Below, in pieces: positions 22,141 to 34,466 of a stretch of DNA of 64,000 bases (its first letter is position 1; every line of letters begins with the position of its first letter). This DNA comes from Heterocephalus glaber (Eukaryota > Chordata > Mammalia > Rodentia > Bathyergidae), in the NCBI RefSeq assembly GCF_000247695.1, contig NW_004624865.1:4470719-4534718 (forward strand), read 5' to 3'. The position numbers were made by a program, and so were the translations under genes. The notes under the pieces were generated by a model, which searched no databases, was not told where the DNA came from, and saw only the letters and a program-made list of their open reading frames with translations.

Positions 22141-22400
22141 ATAATTTGTGAAATATAAATTTTTTTGAATGATAATTTGCGTACAATAATAGCACATATC
22201 TTAAATGTACAGTTTGTAAAAAATAAACATACATAACCACACCAAAACCAAGATACAATGGGGAGCACATTTGTCATTGTAGAAGGTTCTTTATTTCCCT
22301 TTTTGTCATGCCTATCCCTCATGACCCCTAGCAGCCACTGATTATTGCATCTGGTCTGGAAGGAGACATGAAATTTCAGGTCTGAGATAAAGGACTCTGT
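22141..22400 (-). repeat. Second L1M fragment
   Basis: Contains 'taaatgtacagtttgtaaa' and 'cctagcagccactgattatt', the antisense L1M 3' pattern. Confidence 0.6.
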
Positions 22401-23075
22401 TACTCTTTGAATGGTAGCAGCCACCGCACATGCTCAGTTCCTTGTGCCTCCAGCTTCTTACAGGAGCAGTGCAGAGTCATGGTGGTTTTCAGCACATCCA
22501 GCACATTGTGTTGCAGGCAAGGAATCTGTTATTTATAAAGGGACACAAAGTAAGCAGAGACAAGTCTGCTTTTTGTTACTGTTCTTGAGTTCAAGTTAAT
22601 TTTACTATAGTAATGAAGCAAACTTGAGTATTAATTACAAACGAATATAGAATCGTTAAACCATGAAATGCCTTTATCTAATTCCTTAAAGTCTGCCGTT
22701 CCTTCTTATTTTATACTTTCTCCATTTGTAATTAATATAGTCATTGATATATTTGGATTTAAATTTACTGTTTTCATATTTGCTTTTTAAAATTTCTCCC
22801 TTATGTTGTACAATTCAATTTCTTCTTTCTTGCATTTGGGATTGTTTATTAGTATTTTATCCCTTTCCCTGTTAACTTGCTTATTATACATCCCCTTTCT
22901 CTTATTTTGGTGGTTTTCCTATTTTTTTTTAACATACAACCTTGCTTTATTAAAGTCTGATGACGTTTGTTCTCCAATTCTTACATTCCTGAATTCTCTT
23001 CCTCCCCTCCCGTTCCCCTACCTTCTGTCTCCTCCATCTGTCTGTCCCTCTCAGTCTCTCTATATTTCTATCTCC
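22401..23075. other. Intron, possibly old L1M ORF2
   Basis: From 22690 the T-rich text resembles antisense L1M ORF2, but too weakly to assign. No gene seen. Confidence 0.35.
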
Positions 23076-23079
23076 ATTT

Positions 23080-23196
23080 TTGAGAGTCTTGCTGTCCTAC
23101 CTGTGCTGGCCTTGAACTCCTGAGCTCGAGCAATCCTCCTCCTCCCTCAGCTTCCTGGACAGCTAAACTACAGACATGCACCATCTTGTCTGGCTC
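23080..23196 (-). repeat. B1-type SINE, old
   Basis: Degenerate antisense B1 (gctggccttgaactcctgag to gacatgcaccatcttgtctg). Confidence 0.7.
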
Positions 23197-23204
23197 AGGA
23201 TAAT

Positions 23205-24510
23205 GTTTTCTGTCATAATTTTGCAGAAAAGGAAGGTCAGTTTTTCAGTGGACCATATATGTGTGGTTATATTTCTAGATTCTCTGTTTTATTCCAATGA
23301 TCTATATGTCTTTCCTTGCACCAACACTGCCTTGATTACTGTAGCTTTAGAGGAAGTCTTAAAATTAGGTACTAAACGTCTTCCAACACTTGTTTTTCTT
23401 TTTCTTTTTACTTTTCTAGGTCCTTTGTACGCCTACATAACTTTTAAATTTCAATATCCAATTCTTCACTTATAGCAAGTATACATAGACCTGAATTTTT
23501 ATATATACTTTGTGTTTTCTAATCCTGCTAAATTCAAATACAAGTTCTAGGGGCTCCTAGAGATTTCTTAGCATTTTCTCTGTAGATGATCATTTCTTCT
23601 ACATATAAAGATTTTGCTTCTACCTTGCCAATCCCATCCTAATTGTGTCATTTTATTGCCAGACTATTTTGGTTTGGGCCTATGTTTCAAGTTTAATAGA
23701 TGAAGAGTAGGCATATCTGCCCTTGTTCCCACCTTAGGGAGAAAGCATTGTATCTTCTCCATTCATATAAGGCATTTTTGCTGGAGGTATGGAGTACGTG
23801 TCTTTGATCTGTTGAGAAGGTTCTGTTCTACTCCTAGTCTCCTGATAGCTTTTACCATGAACAGCTGTAGAATTTAGTTTGATACTTTTTCTCCAACTAG
23901 TGACAGGATCATATGGCTTTTTCCTTTCCTCTGTTAAAATGATGACTTTTGGGGGTGGATTTTACAATAATGAACCAGCACTGCCATCCCTATAATAAAA
24001 CTACTTTCTACATACTGCCATATCTGACTTCTAATAATTTGTTTTGTTAAACAAATTTTTATCTATGTTCATACTTTTTTCTTCAATTATCTTTATCCAG
24101 TTTCAGGATTAGCACAATGCTGATTTCCTAAAATGAGGGGAGAAGTGTTTCTTTTTTTTTCTGCTTTAAATGTTTGGTGTAATTTAATCAGTTAAAATTT
24201 ATATGAGCCTGGTGTTGTCACATAGGTAGATTTTCAAGCTAGGAATATACTTTAATAGTTGCTATTCAAATTTTATATTTCCTCCAGAGTTAGTTTCATT
24301 AATTTGTCTTCTAAGGTACTTCTTAGAGATTTTTGAAATATGCTTTCTGTATTCTTTTAAATTCTGTAAAATCTGTGGTAATGTCTCCTAGATCTTGATA
24401 TTGTAATTTTGTTTCTTTTTTTTTTTTGGTACTGGGGATCAAACTCGGGTCCTTGTGCTTGCGCAGCAGGTGATGAAACCACTGAGCTAAATCCCCCGGC
24501 TTGATATTGT
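23205..24510 (-). repeat. Old L1M ORF2 remnant
   Basis: The antisense ORF2 order is easily followed: 'gaccatatatgtgtggttat', 'ctgccttgattactgtagct', 'ttctctgtagatgatcattt', 'gcatatctgcccttgttccc', 'tgatctgttgagaaggttct', 'cagcactgccatccctataa', 'tttaaatgtttggtgtaatt'. No open frame. Confidence 0.8.
24411..24499 (-). repeat. ID-type SINE
   Basis: Subtype gcgcagcaggtgatgaaacc. Perfect 17-bp duplication cttgatattgtaatttt at 24394-24410 and 24500-24516. Confidence 0.93.
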
Positions 24511-24516
24511 AATTTT

Positions 24517-24795
24517 AAAATTGTATAATTGATATTGTGTAATAGGAAGAAAGGTCTAAAGGAGCAGAGGAAGTGGGAGGGGTAGGGGAAAGGAAAGAAG
24601 GGAAAAGCAAATATATGAGAAAAGGAAAAAAATGGAAACAAAGTCTTTGCAAATAGGGAAGGGTGGAGGGGGTGAAGGGAGGGCAGGGGAAGGAGAAAAA
24701 AATAAGAACCAAGATACTCATGTAAAGGTACAAGATCCCAATGATGAATGTAACTGTATTGTACACCTAAAATGTACCAATAAACTTAATGGGGG
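24517..24795 (+). mobile_element. L1 3' UTR fragment (single unit)
   Basis: Sense copy of the same 3' UTR: 'aataggaagaaaggtctaaa', G/A-rich tract, 'caagatcccaatgatgaatg', then aatgtaccaataaac. The purine-rich tract (24541-24700) is typical of L1 3' UTRs. Confidence 0.85.
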
Positions 24796-25410
24796 GGTCA
24801 GTTTTATTACCTGGTGGCCCAGGAGAAAAAAAGGATTTATAAAATAAGATACTACTGATTTGACCACTTTGTAGAAGCCATACCATTTCTAGATTTTTTG
24901 ATTGTACTTTTTTTAAAGTACAAACTAGTCAGTTATATTTTATAACAGTGTAATCAAAACCATTGTGGTAGTTTTTCAAGGAAATGTGGTAATAAAATAT
25001 CAGAGACCTTGGTTATAGTTGTCTCTTGGATCACACCTTTTACTTTATTTGAATGCATTTCACAACATTCTCTTTCCCCTAAGAAAATTTACTTTCTCTG
25101 TGTGCTTATGTTTCCACAACATGTGATAGTTAATTCTTGTCTGTCTGTATGCAAGTTGTTGCTGCCATATTTTACCCGTGATATTGGAGGGCCTTTTCTT
25201 GCAGTATTAGCTGGTTGCAGTATTACGGCTTTGATCACTAAGCTCTTCAGAGTGAAGGTATTATTAGCTCCTTCATTTATGCTGCAGACAGAGTTGTTCA
25301 GATATTCTTGCCTGTCAACTTAATAGTGAAGTTATTTTTCTGATTTCAGTATTTCTTTGTTTTGATTAAGTGAACATATTTTTTAATTGTATCTCAAATT
25401 TTTCCTGTTA
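24796..25410. other. Intron, nothing recognised
   Basis: No repeat or gene identified. The + frame at 25009-25323 has no known similarity. Confidence 0.4.
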
Positions 25411-25419
25411 GGAGAATTT

Positions 25420-25745
25420 TATGTACAGTCATTCAGTGAGTTTGTGTTTATTTGGCAAACATTGCATTCCAAGCCCAGGATTAGGCCTTGGAGCTGTAGC
25501 AGTGAAGAAAAAAGAAAAATCTCCAGCCTGTTAATTTGCTTTTTAATTGGGAGCTAGGTAATACTTAGCTTAATTGTGTATAAGATAGGAATAAATGATG
25601 AGAAAGAAAATAAAACAGAGAAGAGCACATGAAGCATAGTGTTAAGTTTAGACAGCAGAGTCTTCCTGAAGAGGTGACTTTTAAGTGAAGATGTTACTGA
25701 CGGAGGAGGAGAGGTAGGCCGTGTACACAGCAGGCTGTGAGCCTT
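25420..25745 (-). repeat. LINE L2 3'-end fragment
   Basis: Antisense L2: 'tcattcagtgagtttgtgtt', 'ggagctgtagcagtgaagaa', 'ataaatgatgagaaagaaaa', 'cttcctgaagaggtgacttt'. Confidence 0.6.
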
Positions 25746-25919
25746 CCACACCGAGGTGAAAGGCAAATCTGAAGCCTCTCAGTCCACAACTTGCCTGGTG
25801 TAGGTTTTTTTTTTTTTTAAAAAAAGCTTTTTATTTTGAAACAATTTTTGAAAACAATTTTATATACATGTTACATAAGGACTCTATTCAAGTGTTGTCA
25901 GTAGTCTAAATAATTTCTT

Positions 25920-26059
25920 TTTTTCTTGGTTGTTTGAGACAGGGTCTCACTATGTACTGATATTCACTGTGTAGCCCAGCATGGCCTGGAAGTCACCATG
26001 ATCCCCCTGCCTCAGCCTCCTGAGTCCTTGGATGACAGGTGTGCGCCACCACACTTATC
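25920..26059 (-). repeat. B1-type SINE
   Basis: Antisense B1 (ttgagacagggtctcactat to gtgtgcgccaccacac). Duplication ctaaataatt on both sides (25905-25914, 26060-26069). Confidence 0.88.
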
Positions 26060-26079
26060 CTAAATAATTATTTCATAGA

Positions 26080-26530
26080 AAAAGGATCTAATCCAGGATT
26101 ATGTGTTTCATCTTGCTGTCATATCTTTGTAATCTCCTTTTATCTGGTACTGCTCTGGAAGGTCCTTTTTGGAACTTCATGCTTTTGACATTTTTGAAGG
26201 TTATAAGCCATTAGCCCTGGATTTGGATTTGTCTGGTGTTTCCTGATGATTACAATCAGGATATGCATTTTTGGCTGGAGTATCACAGAAAAGTTGTTTT
26301 TTTTTTGTTTGTTTTGTTTTTATGTTGTGTTCTTAATCCTGTTGGATGGCATATGGTTTATCCCATTGTTGGTAGTGTTATCTTTGATCATTTGATTAAT
26401 GATACCTATCAGGTTTTTAAGTTACTTGTTTCTCTTCTTTGTAGTTATATTTTTGGAGAAATCTTGAGACTGTGTAAAATCATGTTCCTTTTGCTACTTG
26501 TACCTATTAGTTTTACCTTCCATTGATGTT
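26080..26530 (-). repeat. L1M 3' UTR fragment
   Basis: Antisense L1M text: 'cttgctgtcatatctttgta', 'catttttgaaggttataagc', 'tgtctggtgtttcctgatga', 'tatgcatttttggctggagt', 'gttatctttgatcatttgat', 'cttccattgatg'. Confidence 0.75.
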
Positions 26531-27000
26531 TCCCACCATGGAGATTCTGAGCAGAGGTCATCTGCTGTGCTCCCTTGAAAGTGCTCCAGGGGAGTATGAG
26601 GGCAAGGCTGGGAACCAGAGGCTCGATAACAGGTGATGCATTAATTCCAGCAAATGATGGTGGTGTGTAAGGGTGGGGGAAATGGTGGGATTCTGCATTC
26701 GTTTTGAAGACAGCGCAAGGAAGATCTGTGTTTGCAAACAAGTTAAGCCTGATGCCCACCCTGTTAGCTGAGTATTTGGAAGGATGGAATTGCCACTGAG
26801 ATGTGGAAGACAAAGAGAAAGTGGTTGTGGGGGAGGAGGGAGAGCGAAGTTTTGGACTTGGGAGACTTGAGTAGTGAATTCAGGATTTGGGTAGGGTAGA
26901 GATAATGAGTTCAGAAGCTATCAGCGTATGATGGTACAGTATTTAAAGGCACAAGACAAGATGAGTTTTGTGGAACAGTGGGTTGGGAAGAAGACCAAGG
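26531..27000. other. Intron, nothing recognised
   Basis: Purine-rich with short open frames on the minus strand; no named feature. Confidence 0.35.
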
Positions 27001-28250
27001 ACAGAGAAGAAAACCAGTAAAGGAGACTGAAAGAGGGCAGCCAGAAAGTTACACGGAAAACCATGCATTTTCATCAAAGCCAGGTAAAGCAGGTCTTTAA
27101 AGAAGTAGACAGTGAGGGACTGTCCAAAAGTGTTTGTAGGTCACACAGATGTGAACTGAGATGTGACCTCTGGATTAGCAATGTGTAGGTCATTGATGAG
27201 CTTGAGAAGAACAATTTAGTTATTGTAGTAGTTGGCTGCAAGGGAGAACTGAGCAGAATGAGTACTGAAGACACTAGGAGGGGAAGAGCTAAAGACAGGT
27301 AGTGTAGGTATCTCATTCAAGGGATTTGACTAGAGGAAAGGGAGGGAGGGAGGGATGAAGAGATAGTATAATGGCCAACAGGTAGAAAGAATTGCTATAG
27401 TGTTGTTAGTGGGTGCGAGAGAATGGGAGACACGATGCATAGGAGGAAGGATGGGCTGTAACCAGGGCTACATACATCATAATTCAGGAAAGAAAGTACA
27501 ATATATGGGCACAGATGGAGGATCGTGGGTGGATTTGGTAAAAAGGGCAGAGTTAGCTCCAGAGAGCACCGGCTGACTGGGGGTATGGTTTTTCCAGGAG
27601 AGTGTGCTCACGAGAGAGGAGCATGGGTTATGTGGAGGGCAGTGGCTGTGATGCTTAGCTGTGGATTTTAAGTTGTGGAAAGAGGACAATGGTAATGAGA
27701 ATGGAAGAGAGGAAGAATGATAGGATCTGGACTGAAGGCCCCTGTTGGATCAAAAGATTGCTGGACTGAGGTGTTAGAGAGTGCTGGAAAGATAGGAAAT
27801 AGTCAAAGGCCAGGATGTTTGAGATTATGGAGGTGTTAATGGTGATGTATGGTATGGTAATGATAAGATTAAGGAAGCCACAGGCTGAGTGTCTGGGATA
27901 TTGGGAAAAATCTGCAAATATAATGCTATCACCAAGTGTTGCAGAGAGTGACCTGACCATAAACAAGGAGCCAGAGTGTTTATAGACACGGAGGGTCGGA
28001 GGGTTGTGAGCCCAGGGTGTGTGAGTGTATGAGATAGATGACTTAAGAAGTGGCAGTGAGTCCCAATGATATGATTCAGAGCTCAGAGTGTTCAGGAAGG
28101 AAGGAGGAAGAGTGTTCTGCGAGGCCCCAAGGAGCACGGGGAACACCTACCCACCTACGGCACCCATTGCTTGATGGATTGGAGAGCCTAGCCCCATCAT
28201 CAGGGGCAGCATGGTTTCAGCTAGAGCATGAAGGTGAAGGTGGTTGTAAG
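27001..28250 (-). repeat. Probable LINE L2 internal region
   Basis: The minus strand carries L2-like order: 'agtctcctttactggttttc', 'cttctcaagctcatcaatga', 'cctacacattgctaatccag'. This explains the long stop-poor frames at 27074-28146, which otherwise resemble no known protein. Diverged. Confidence 0.5.
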
Positions 28251-28636
28251 GTTTAGGATGACTGAATGATGTATTTGTGTGAATAATACTAACATATATG
28301 CCTACTTTCTTGCCTTGACCCTTGGTGATTGTCCCACCAGACCTCTTGTTGGTGTCTGATTTAACATTTGAGGAAAGACTGTGTAAAGTATTGGGATTTA
28401 AACGTTAGAGGAATCAAAATGGAGTTCAAAGGATTCTGGATGTAAGGAATTGACAGCTGTTAAGACTTAATAAGCAGTGTCCAAATATAACTACATTATA
28501 GTAAGTACAATGACATTTTCCTTGAATGTGCAACATGTGGAAGTTCACAATAGGGAAGAGGTCATGGAGGTTCACGATGAAAAATTTCATGGAAGTAAGT
28601 CTCATTCAAGCTCATCTTTCAAGAATAGGCAGTGTT

Positions 28637-28718
28637 AGGGCCGGGGATTTAGCACAGTGGTGCCATCGCCTGCCTCACAAGTGCAAGGTCCTGAGTTTGA
28701 TCCCGGTACCCCCAAAAA
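28637..28718 (+). repeat. ID-type SINE
   Basis: Sense copy. Duplication agaataggcagtgtt / agaatagacgctgtt at 28622-28636 and 28719-28733. Confidence 0.92.
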
Positions 28719-28733
28719 AGAATAGACGCTGTT

Positions 28734-29876
28734 TGGATGAGCAGAGATGACTGAAGAACGTTTCTTTGCTCAGCGCTCAGTCATGGCATGCAGCTTCCTC
28801 TCAGCGAACAAGTGTTGCGTGTTCCTCGGGGAGAGACTGCTGTGAGCTCAGTGATGGGAACAGAGAAGGCAGCGTGAAGGGCAGAAGTCCAGCTGGCCTG
28901 GGCCAGTGCTGTCCAATAAGTAAATACTGGGAGCCCTCTGCGTAGCTTCTGCTTTCTGGTAGCCTCATTTGAAAAAGTAGAAACAGGTGGAATGATTTTC
29001 AATAATGTATTTCATTCAAATGAATATTATCATTTTCACATGTAATCAAGATTTTCACACATGAAGGAGGTCTCTTACACTCTTGGCTCTGGACCCTGGT
29101 GTGTATTTTATATGCATAAAGTACCTTAGTTCAGACCAGCTGCATTTCAAGCCACCTGGCTGATGGCTTCCGTGCTGGATACTACAATGCAGAGCAAATG
29201 TGAAGAAAGGGTAAGTAGAGCTTTGGGAAGCTGGAGAGGGTCAGATGGCAAAGGATGGCAAATGCTAGCTTCCTGGCTTTTGGAAGCTATTTAATATTTT
29301 GAGGAGGGCATGAAACGTACAGATTTCTACTTCAAGAAGATTGACCACTCACCAATGGAGTGGAGATGGACTGGAGCAGAGGGAGATTAGAGGGAGGAAA
29401 ACTTCACAAGGAAGAAGTGAGGCGAATCTGAAACACATAATGGAGGGAGGGTTGTGCTGCTCTGAGTGCAGTGAGCACTGTCCAGGAAGGACCCGGTAAG
29501 GGTACAGGACGCAGAGAGGGATTCTGCACCAGGCGAGGCACCGTAGAATGGCTCGTGTACTGATAAAGAGGTGGAGAGTGCCTCACCCAGCTCCGACTCT
29601 GATGTTACCGGCATGCAGGCTGAGCATGAGTTACACAACAGGAGTTTTTATCTTTGGGTATATATAGTAGGCTTAGGTTCTAGAAAATAAGTTTTTACCT
29701 TTAAGGAAGATAATAAAAATTTCCTTAACTTTAAGGTGTGTGTGACTGCTAAACTTTTAATCTTTTGTCTTATGCGGAGGGGTTTTAGGGTACCTCCAAA
29801 TAGATGTATTTTTATTTATAATATGTGTACAGCTGTCACTGTATTAAAATATTATGAACATTGCACAATAACCATT
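28734..29876. other. Intron, nothing recognised
   Basis: About 1.1 kb without a named repeat or gene. Confidence 0.4.
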
Positions 29877-29891
29877 AAAATAGCAGTTTTT

Positions 29892-29987
29892 GTTCTGTTT
29901 TTTTTTTTTTTTTTGTACCAGGGATCAAACTGGGGTCCTTACACTTGCAAGGCAAGCGGCAGAACCACTGAGCTAAATCCCCAGCCC
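29892..29987 (-). repeat. ID-type SINE
   Basis: Perfect 15-bp duplication aaaatagcagttttt at 29877-29891 and 29988-30002. Confidence 0.93.
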
Positions 29988-30002
29988 AAAATAGCAGTTT
30001 TT

Positions 30003-30880
30003 AAAGTGTCAGCTACATCTACAAATACAGTATTTAAAAAAAAATCACATTGTATCAGTGGTACAAAAACTTTTCATAAAATGCAATATGCTTTATTTTT
30101 AAAATTTTGACAGCATTGTTGCAGTGATTTCAAGGTCAGATTCGAGTTTCATGATTTTCCTTTTGAGGACTGTCATTGTTTAATTTCACAAAGATAAATA
30201 GATACAAATGGAGGAAGCATAGTGTATCTTTTCTTCACCAGGTTAGAAAATTATATTTAAAATATTTTAAAACATGATTGTGAAGGTTAACACTTTTCAT
30301 AGGACAGTTATCAGTAAAATTAATGTATGACTAGAAACACTTCCAGATATCCCTTTTCAAAATAATCCCCGTATAGCAATATTTTCTTTCAAAAATATTT
30401 TTTCTCACTATTTTTCTCTTATTTAGATAAAATCTATTATTTTTCTCCCCAGAATATCTGCCAGCATACTATTAATAGTTACCATAGGAAAGGCCAGAAA
30501 ATTTGGAGCAATTTATCTTTTTGTAAAAGAAAAATATGTAATTAATCTGTAAATTCAGTGTTTTAAAAATTCATTGTGGCAGGTTAGCCAGAAAACATTT
30601 GTATAAAACTGCAAGTTTTATGGTCATTTTTATCTCATTACATAGGCTTGAAAATATTTTGTTAGGCTTCAACAGTTTTTTTTTATTTGTATGTTACAGG
30701 GTTGAGATGATGTAGCACTGTTTGCTCTTTAAAAATTTGATTTCTTACTTGTGAAAGCTTTTCCTATGAATGAGGCATGAGTGGTACTATGTTGCATAGT
30801 TCAGAGACAGTTTTTTATTTCAGCCAAAGCTCCTATCAATGGTGACTGTTAGAAAGAGTTTCCTTAAAATATTGCTACCA
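30003..30880. other. Repeat-poor AT-rich intron
   Basis: Nothing recognised. Confidence 0.4.
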
Positions 30881-30884
30881 AAGG

Positions 30885-31010
30885 GGAGGGAAAAGGGATG
30901 ACAAAAGAATGTGTGTTATATACATACACCACCTCCCCACAAGGAATGTAATTATTATGTACTGCAGGCATGAACTAATAAAAAATAAAAACTGGAAAAA
31001 AGAAAAACAA
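30885..31010 (+). repeat. Possible old L1 3'-end fragment
   Basis: Reads ggggagggaaaagggatgac then caccacctccccacaagga and actaataaaaaataaaa. A second piece with the same layout lies at 55100-55245. Confidence 0.45.
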
Positions 31011-31034
31011 AATATTGTTATTGAAGAATAATTC

Positions 31035-31207
31035 ACAGCCATGTGTGGTGGTGCACACCTATAATCCTAGCTACTGGGAAGGCGGAGGCAGGAGGACTCA
31101 CAAGTTTGATCCCAACTTGGGCAATTTAGGAAGACCTTGTCTGAAAATTAAAAATAAAAAATAGGCTGGAGATGTAGCGCAGTGCTCCCTGGGTTTAATC
31201 TTTTGTT
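31035..31207 (+). repeat. Dimeric B1+ID SINE
   Basis: Left arm catgtgtggtggtgcacacc to aagaccttgtctgaaaatta; right arm ataggctggagatgtagcgc. Same architecture as at 3064 and 55389. Confidence 0.85.
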
Positions 31208-31482
31208 CTGAAAAAATAAATTTCTATTGAGAATTTCTTCAACTATTTCTTAATTGTGATAGTATCCAACATATATTTAAATTGATCAGGTTAGAAAATG
31301 TGTGTACTTTCAATTGTATAGTAAATCTCTCTTATTGCATAATGTATTTTGTTACTCATTTCTTCAACTTTTCAATTATTTTTCCTGTATGCCTTCAAAC
31401 AGCATTTGCTGTCAAGAAAATATACCATTTTCACCATATTGTTTTTGATATATTTCAGTCATTAAAAACAAAACAAAACAGA
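31208..31482. other. Intron, nothing recognised
   Basis: AT-rich; no named feature. Confidence 0.4.
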
Positions 31483-31490
31483 AGAACCTA

Positions 31491-31572
31491 TTTTTTTTTT
31501 GTACCGGGGATCGATCTCGGGACCTTGCGCTTGCGAGGCATGAGGTGGAACCACTGAGCTAAATCCCTGGCC
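31491..31572 (-). repeat. ID-type SINE
   Basis: Variant gaggcatgaggtggaacc. Duplication agaacct on both sides (31483, 31574). Confidence 0.9.
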
Positions 31573-31817
31573 AAGAACCTGTGTTTCCTATGGGCCTACA
31601 TAGCAAGTCCTTTTCTCAAAGACCAGGGGTAGTGGTGGTGGTGGTGTCTTGATGTTAAAGGAGCAAAGCAAAACAAAAAAGCTAAAATATAAAAGAGGTT
31701 GAAAATGTTTATTATTCAATTTAATGAAAATTACTGAAGTACTTGTTGGAATTCAGGACATTGAACGTTATTTGAGAAAATATAGAGACTTGGCATGATC
31801 TGTTGACTAGGTTTTTA

Positions 31818-31910
31818 CTTTTTTTATTTTTTATTTTTGTACAGGGATTGAATTCAGGACCTTGTGTTTGTGAGTCAGGAGCAGTGCCACTGAGCTAAAT
31901 CCCCGGCCCT
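31818..31910 (-). repeat. ID-type SINE
   Basis: Variant gagtcaggagcagtgcc. Duplication ctaggttttta / ctaggtttta at 31807-31817 and 31913-31922. Confidence 0.9.
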
Positions 31911-31922
31911 CGCTAGGTTTTA

Positions 31923-32380
31923 AATGTTTTGCTAATTGTGGTGGCTTTAGTTTTGTTCAGCTCTGATCTGAAATATGAATTGTTGAAAAGCTTTGTGTTC
32001 TACAGAAGTCATGTACCATAATTAATAGGTCTCATGGGGGAAAAACAGGATCAGATCAGACTGTACAGAAACCTAGATGACTTTTAACCACCAGAGTAAC
32101 AACAGTAGTAGGATTTCAGATACAAGTACAAGCACAGTTAAGTCTGTGTTGGCATTTGAACCCAGTACCATGGACTTGATGATGTCTACAGCCCCAATTA
32201 AACCCTGAGGCTTGCACTTCTATCGTTGAATTCTGGGCCCGGGGAGGTTTTCATTCCCACACATTCCTTGAGTTACTTTCCCCTTGTCTTCTGAGCAGAG
32301 GACCACTCAGTGTCTTCTCGGCCTCTGAACCTGCACTGCTGTCTCCATCTCCCTGATGGCTTGGTATCCTGGTCAGTATG
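31923..32380. other. Intron, nothing recognised
   Basis: No repeat or gene recognised. Confidence 0.4.
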
Positions 32381-32388
32381 GAGGGCTT

Positions 32389-32535
32389 TGTTTGTTTTTG
32401 AGACAGAGTCTTGCTGTGTAGTTCAGGCTGGCCTTGAATTCACTATGTAGCCTAGGCTTGCCTTAAACTCGCAGTGATCCTCCTGCCTCAGTCTCCTGAA
32501 TGCTGGAATTACAGGTGTGCAGTACCCCACCCAGT
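32389..32535 (-). repeat. B1-type SINE
   Basis: Antisense B1 with the duplicated core (ggccttgaattcactatg, tgccttaaactcgcagtg). The word agtatggagg lies on both sides (about 32374 and 32533). Confidence 0.9.
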
Positions 32536-32547
32536 ATGGAGGTGTTT

Positions 32548-33182
32548 TTTTTTTTCCATTAGGTTTATTGGTACGTTTTAGGTATAGAATACAGTTACCT
32601 TCTTCGTTGGGATCTTGTACCTTTACATAGTGTATCTTAGTTCTTATTTTTTCCCCATTTCCCTGGCCTCCCTTCACCCCCTCCATCCTTCCCTGTTTAC
32701 AGAGACTTTGTTTCCATTTTTCCCTTTTCTCATATTTTTTCTTTTCCCTACCCTTCCCACTTCCCCTACTCCTTTAGACCTTTACTTCCTATTTCACATT
32801 ATCAGTTCTACCATTTGAACCTTATTTACACTTATTTTTCACACCAGAGAAACTATTCAGTATTTACACGTGTGTCTTTTTTATTTCACTTAGGAGTATG
32901 GCCTCAATGCGTATCCATTTAGCTATAAATGTCTCTAGCTTCTCGTTCTTTACGGCTGAGTAGTACTCCATTTTATAATAAAACCACACCTTCTTTATCC
33001 AGTTTCCAGTTGATGGGCACTTGGGCTGTTTCCAAGATTTAGCTATTACAAACTGTGCTGCTATAAACATGGGTGCACATATATCGCTGTGGTACGTTCT
33101 TTTAATTCTTTTGGGAAGATACCCAGCAGGGGAATAGCTGGGTCAAATGGGACCTCTAGTCCTAGTTTTTTGAGGTATCTAG
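32548..33182 (-). mobile_element. 5'-truncated L1
   Basis: Minus-strand L1 with a single 3' UTR unit and the end of ORF2 (33070-32864 reads MFIAAQFVIAKSWKQPKCPS). Flanks agtatggagg (32535-32544) and agtatggaagg (33181-33191) form the third copy of the target word after the neighbouring B1. Confidence 0.88.
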
Positions 33183-33191
33183 TATGGAAGG

Positions 33192-34340
33192 TTTTTGAAG
33201 GCACTGTCTGTGCTCTAGGAAAGTACTTCTGTAGGACTTTGGGCTTCTTCCTTAATGCCTTCCTATCTTATGATACTAAAGCTTTCTCATTAATTTGAGA
33301 AAAGTTGCCTGTCATTTAAATAGTGGACAGAAAGGACACATATATAGAAGGTTTTTTTAAATTTTCGGATTTTTGAAAGTATTTACTTTTGAAAGATTCC
33401 TTGAAGTGTGTAGAATGACTGCTTTCTAGGGAAGAATGAGTTACACCTTGATCCTGTGGTGTCTGTTGAGAAGAATATTTTACTTTCTCACTGGGTCTGC
33501 GTACTTACAGGTGTAGTTAGAAGGAGAAAGGAAAAACCAAACCACCACCACCACCACCACCACCAAAGTCCTGCTGAGACGTCTGTGCAGGTCCTCGTTA
33601 CATGGCGGTTTTCTGGCCCGGAAGGAGCCGCCTGTGCTGCCTCTCCATTTCCTGCATCCTTTTTGCAGGCAGGCTTTTATGAGAACCAGATGTAAAGTGG
33701 CTGGCCTTGGCACTGAGCGTATGCTCAGTAAATTGTTGACCTCCACTGCTCTGCTGCCCTATATTTTTACCTTTGGATTTTCAGGTGAAGTTGATTTGAA
33801 AGCTCTTGCTGTGCTTCAGTAGGTTCGTTGTTTAGATTTAACTAACCTTTGGGAAAATTAGGATTATGTTGTGGGCATAATGATACAATGTTGGAATGTG
33901 TCCATTGACTTTTTTGTGAAAAATTTTAGTTTCTGTAGTTTTTAAGTGTAACGAGCTATTTTTCAAATTCTAGTAGTAGGGAGTACTTTTGTGTTTGAAA
34001 TTCCTTCAGTTCTATCTCAGATACCTAAGCAGGGCCATGGTCCACTTCTCCTTTGTAACTGCTGACTTGTTAAAAGTCGTAAGGAGCACCTTTACCTGGA
34101 AGGTGGGGCCAGGGTACACAGGGTGTACCCCCATCTTCCTGGTGCTCTGAACACTAGTAAGGATTTATGTTTTGGAGGGTAACTCTAATAGAAAATCCAC
34201 ATTGAATTTAGGAGACTCGAGGATGAGTTTCTTACTTTTTGTCTCATGCTTCTCCAAGTAAGGAGATAGTATATTGGATAAAGTATGTGAAGATCCCTAA
34301 GCACAATGAGTGATGGGAGACAGATTTTAAAATGTTTTCC
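33192..34340. other. Intron with a (CAC)n microsatellite, otherwise nothing recognised
   Basis: A pure cac repeat of about 8 units at 33540-33565 precedes a locally GC-rich patch to 33670. No gene; the frames here run along the repeat. Confidence 0.5.
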
Positions 34341-34345
34341 TAGAG

Positions 34346-34466
34346 CCAGTGTGGTGGCCCACACCTATATTCCCAGCACTCAGGAGGCTGAGGCAGGACT
34401 GTGAGTTCGAGGCTAGCGTGGGCTACATAGACAGACCCTGTCTCAAAAGAACAAAAACAAAACAAT
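34346..34466 (+). repeat. B1-type SINE
   Basis: Sense B1: gccagtgtggtggcccacac to cagaccctgtctcaaaagaa. Confidence 0.9.

Noticed and set aside
27074..28146. Series of minus-strand frames (80-163 codons) that could be a small gene
   Set aside because: They follow the order of an L2 LINE internal region, show no domain, and lack splice or promoter support.
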